The notes under the pieces were generated by a model, which saw only the letters and a list, made by a program, of their open reading frames with translations, had not been told where the DNA came from and did no database searches. A program made the position numbers and the translations under genes. From the NCBI GenBank assembly GCA_026985945.1, contig JALSPN010000282.1:1-6059 (forward strand): a stretch of DNA of 6,059 nt. The letters are read 5' to 3'. Shown in pieces: positions 5,849 to 6,059 of this stretch; position 1 is the first letter of the stretch, and each line of letters begins with the position of its first letter. This stretch comes from Thermodesulfobacteriales bacterium (GTDB lineage: Bacteria; Desulfobacterota; Thermodesulfobacteria; Thermodesulfobacteriales; Thermodesulfatatoraceae).

Positions 5849-6059
5849 ATGGACAAAGCAAAAAGGTTTTCGAGAGAGGTAAAGGAACGGGCGGTGTGAC
5901 TGGTTTTAGAAAACCAGCGGGAATACCCATCCCAATGGTCGGCAATTAGCTCTGTAGCTAAAAAAAATCGGCTGCAGCCCCGAAACTCTTCGTCGGTGGG
6001 TGCGCCGCAAAGAGATTGACCTGGGTAAACGTACTGGAATAACCAGCGAAGAACGAGCC
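5849..6059 (+). pseudogene. IS3-family transposase OrfA, N-terminal part, disrupted by a stop and a frameshift
   Basis: OrfA of IS3 elements is the helix-turn-helix DNA-binding subunit that is fused to OrfB by -1 frameshifting. ATG 5849 has GGGAGG eight bases upstream (5835-5840). The reading starts MDKAKRFSREVKERAV, then meets TGA at 5897-5899, where relatives have Arg, consistent with a single CGA-to-TGA change. It continues LVLENQREYPSQWSAI and SSVAKK, and after the A8 tract (5960-5967) the frame must skip one A to give IGCSPETLRRWVRRKEIDLG and then a GKRTGITSEERA-like stretch to the edge. The restored product matches the HTH core of IS629-type OrfA (EYPSQWxAI, KIGCxPETLRRWVR). Two lesions in ~210 bp point to decay. 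The stop and the A8 could in principle be sequencing errors, and the A8 could slip during transcription, but the usual programmed IS3 frameshift site is near the end of orfA, not here. Confidence 0.85.

Larger units (their letters stand above)
5799..6059 (+). mobile_element. Left end of an IS3-family insertion sequence (IS3 / IS629-like group), cut by the window edge
   Basis: The element begins with TGAACCGCCCCGGG, which matches from memory the left terminal inverted repeat of IS629-like members of the IS3 family, with the TG start typical of IS3 ends. About 50 bp later there is a Shine-Dalgarno and an orfA whose conceptual product is IS629-OrfA-like. orfB (the DDE integrase), the right inverted repeat and the second copy of any target duplication lie beyond the window, so completeness and the duplication cannot be judged. 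At least this copy's orfA is broken, so mobility would require help in trans. It lies downstream of ispA in the same orientation and could affect expression of whatever follows. Confidence 0.85.

Noticed and set aside
1..6059. CRISPR arrays, tRNA or rRNA genes, defence or toxin systems
   Set aside because: No regularly spaced repeats, no tRNA-like or rRNA-like stretches, and no gene with defence motifs are seen on either strand.

Overview
The window looks like ordinary chromosome from a bacterium, probably a thermophile. GC content is intermediate. The proteins are rich in Lys, Glu, Arg and Leu, and spacing is very tight (4-bp and 1-bp overlaps, a 2-bp gap, and one 17-bp tail-to-tail overlap). 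The block xseA - M23 peptidase - xseB - ispA resembles, from memory, the arrangement in former Deltaproteobacteria and in Thermodesulfobacteriota. That phylum assignment is an inference from gene order and protein style, not a search result.

Layout. Positions 1-827 (+) hold the 3' part of a J-domain protein whose start lies left of the window. Converging on it are two minus-strand genes that form a short operon: dnaJ (1382-2461, a complete type-I Hsp40) followed by a MacroD-type macro-domain protein (811-1368). A 59-bp divergent intergenic region (2462-2520) separates dnaJ from a plus-strand operon: xseA (exonuclease VII large subunit), a secreted M23/LytM-type endopeptidase, xseB (exonuclease VII small subunit) and ispA (short-chain polyprenyl diphosphate synthase). 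After ispA come 134 bp with no recognisable gene. Then the left end of an IS3-family insertion sequence begins at 5799 and runs off the right edge. Its orfA carries an in-frame TGA and a +1 shift at an A8 tract, so it reads as a pseudogene.

How the genes fit together. The minus-strand pair joins protein folding (DnaJ, the DnaK co-chaperone) to ADP-ribose metabolism. The plus-strand operon mixes ssDNA degradation and repair (XseA and XseB), cell-wall remodelling (M23) and isoprenoid synthesis (IspA), linked mainly by translational coupling. Shine-Dalgarno quality differs sharply along this operon: none is visible at xseA and a near-consensus one sits at xseB. This fits the known excess of XseB over XseA in the holoenzyme.

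I do not see a convincing undescribed system. The points most worth a second look are the dnaJ-macro operon, the unassigned N-terminal part of the J-domain protein, the uneven translation signals of xseA and xseB, and the decayed IS end sitting where dxs might be expected.
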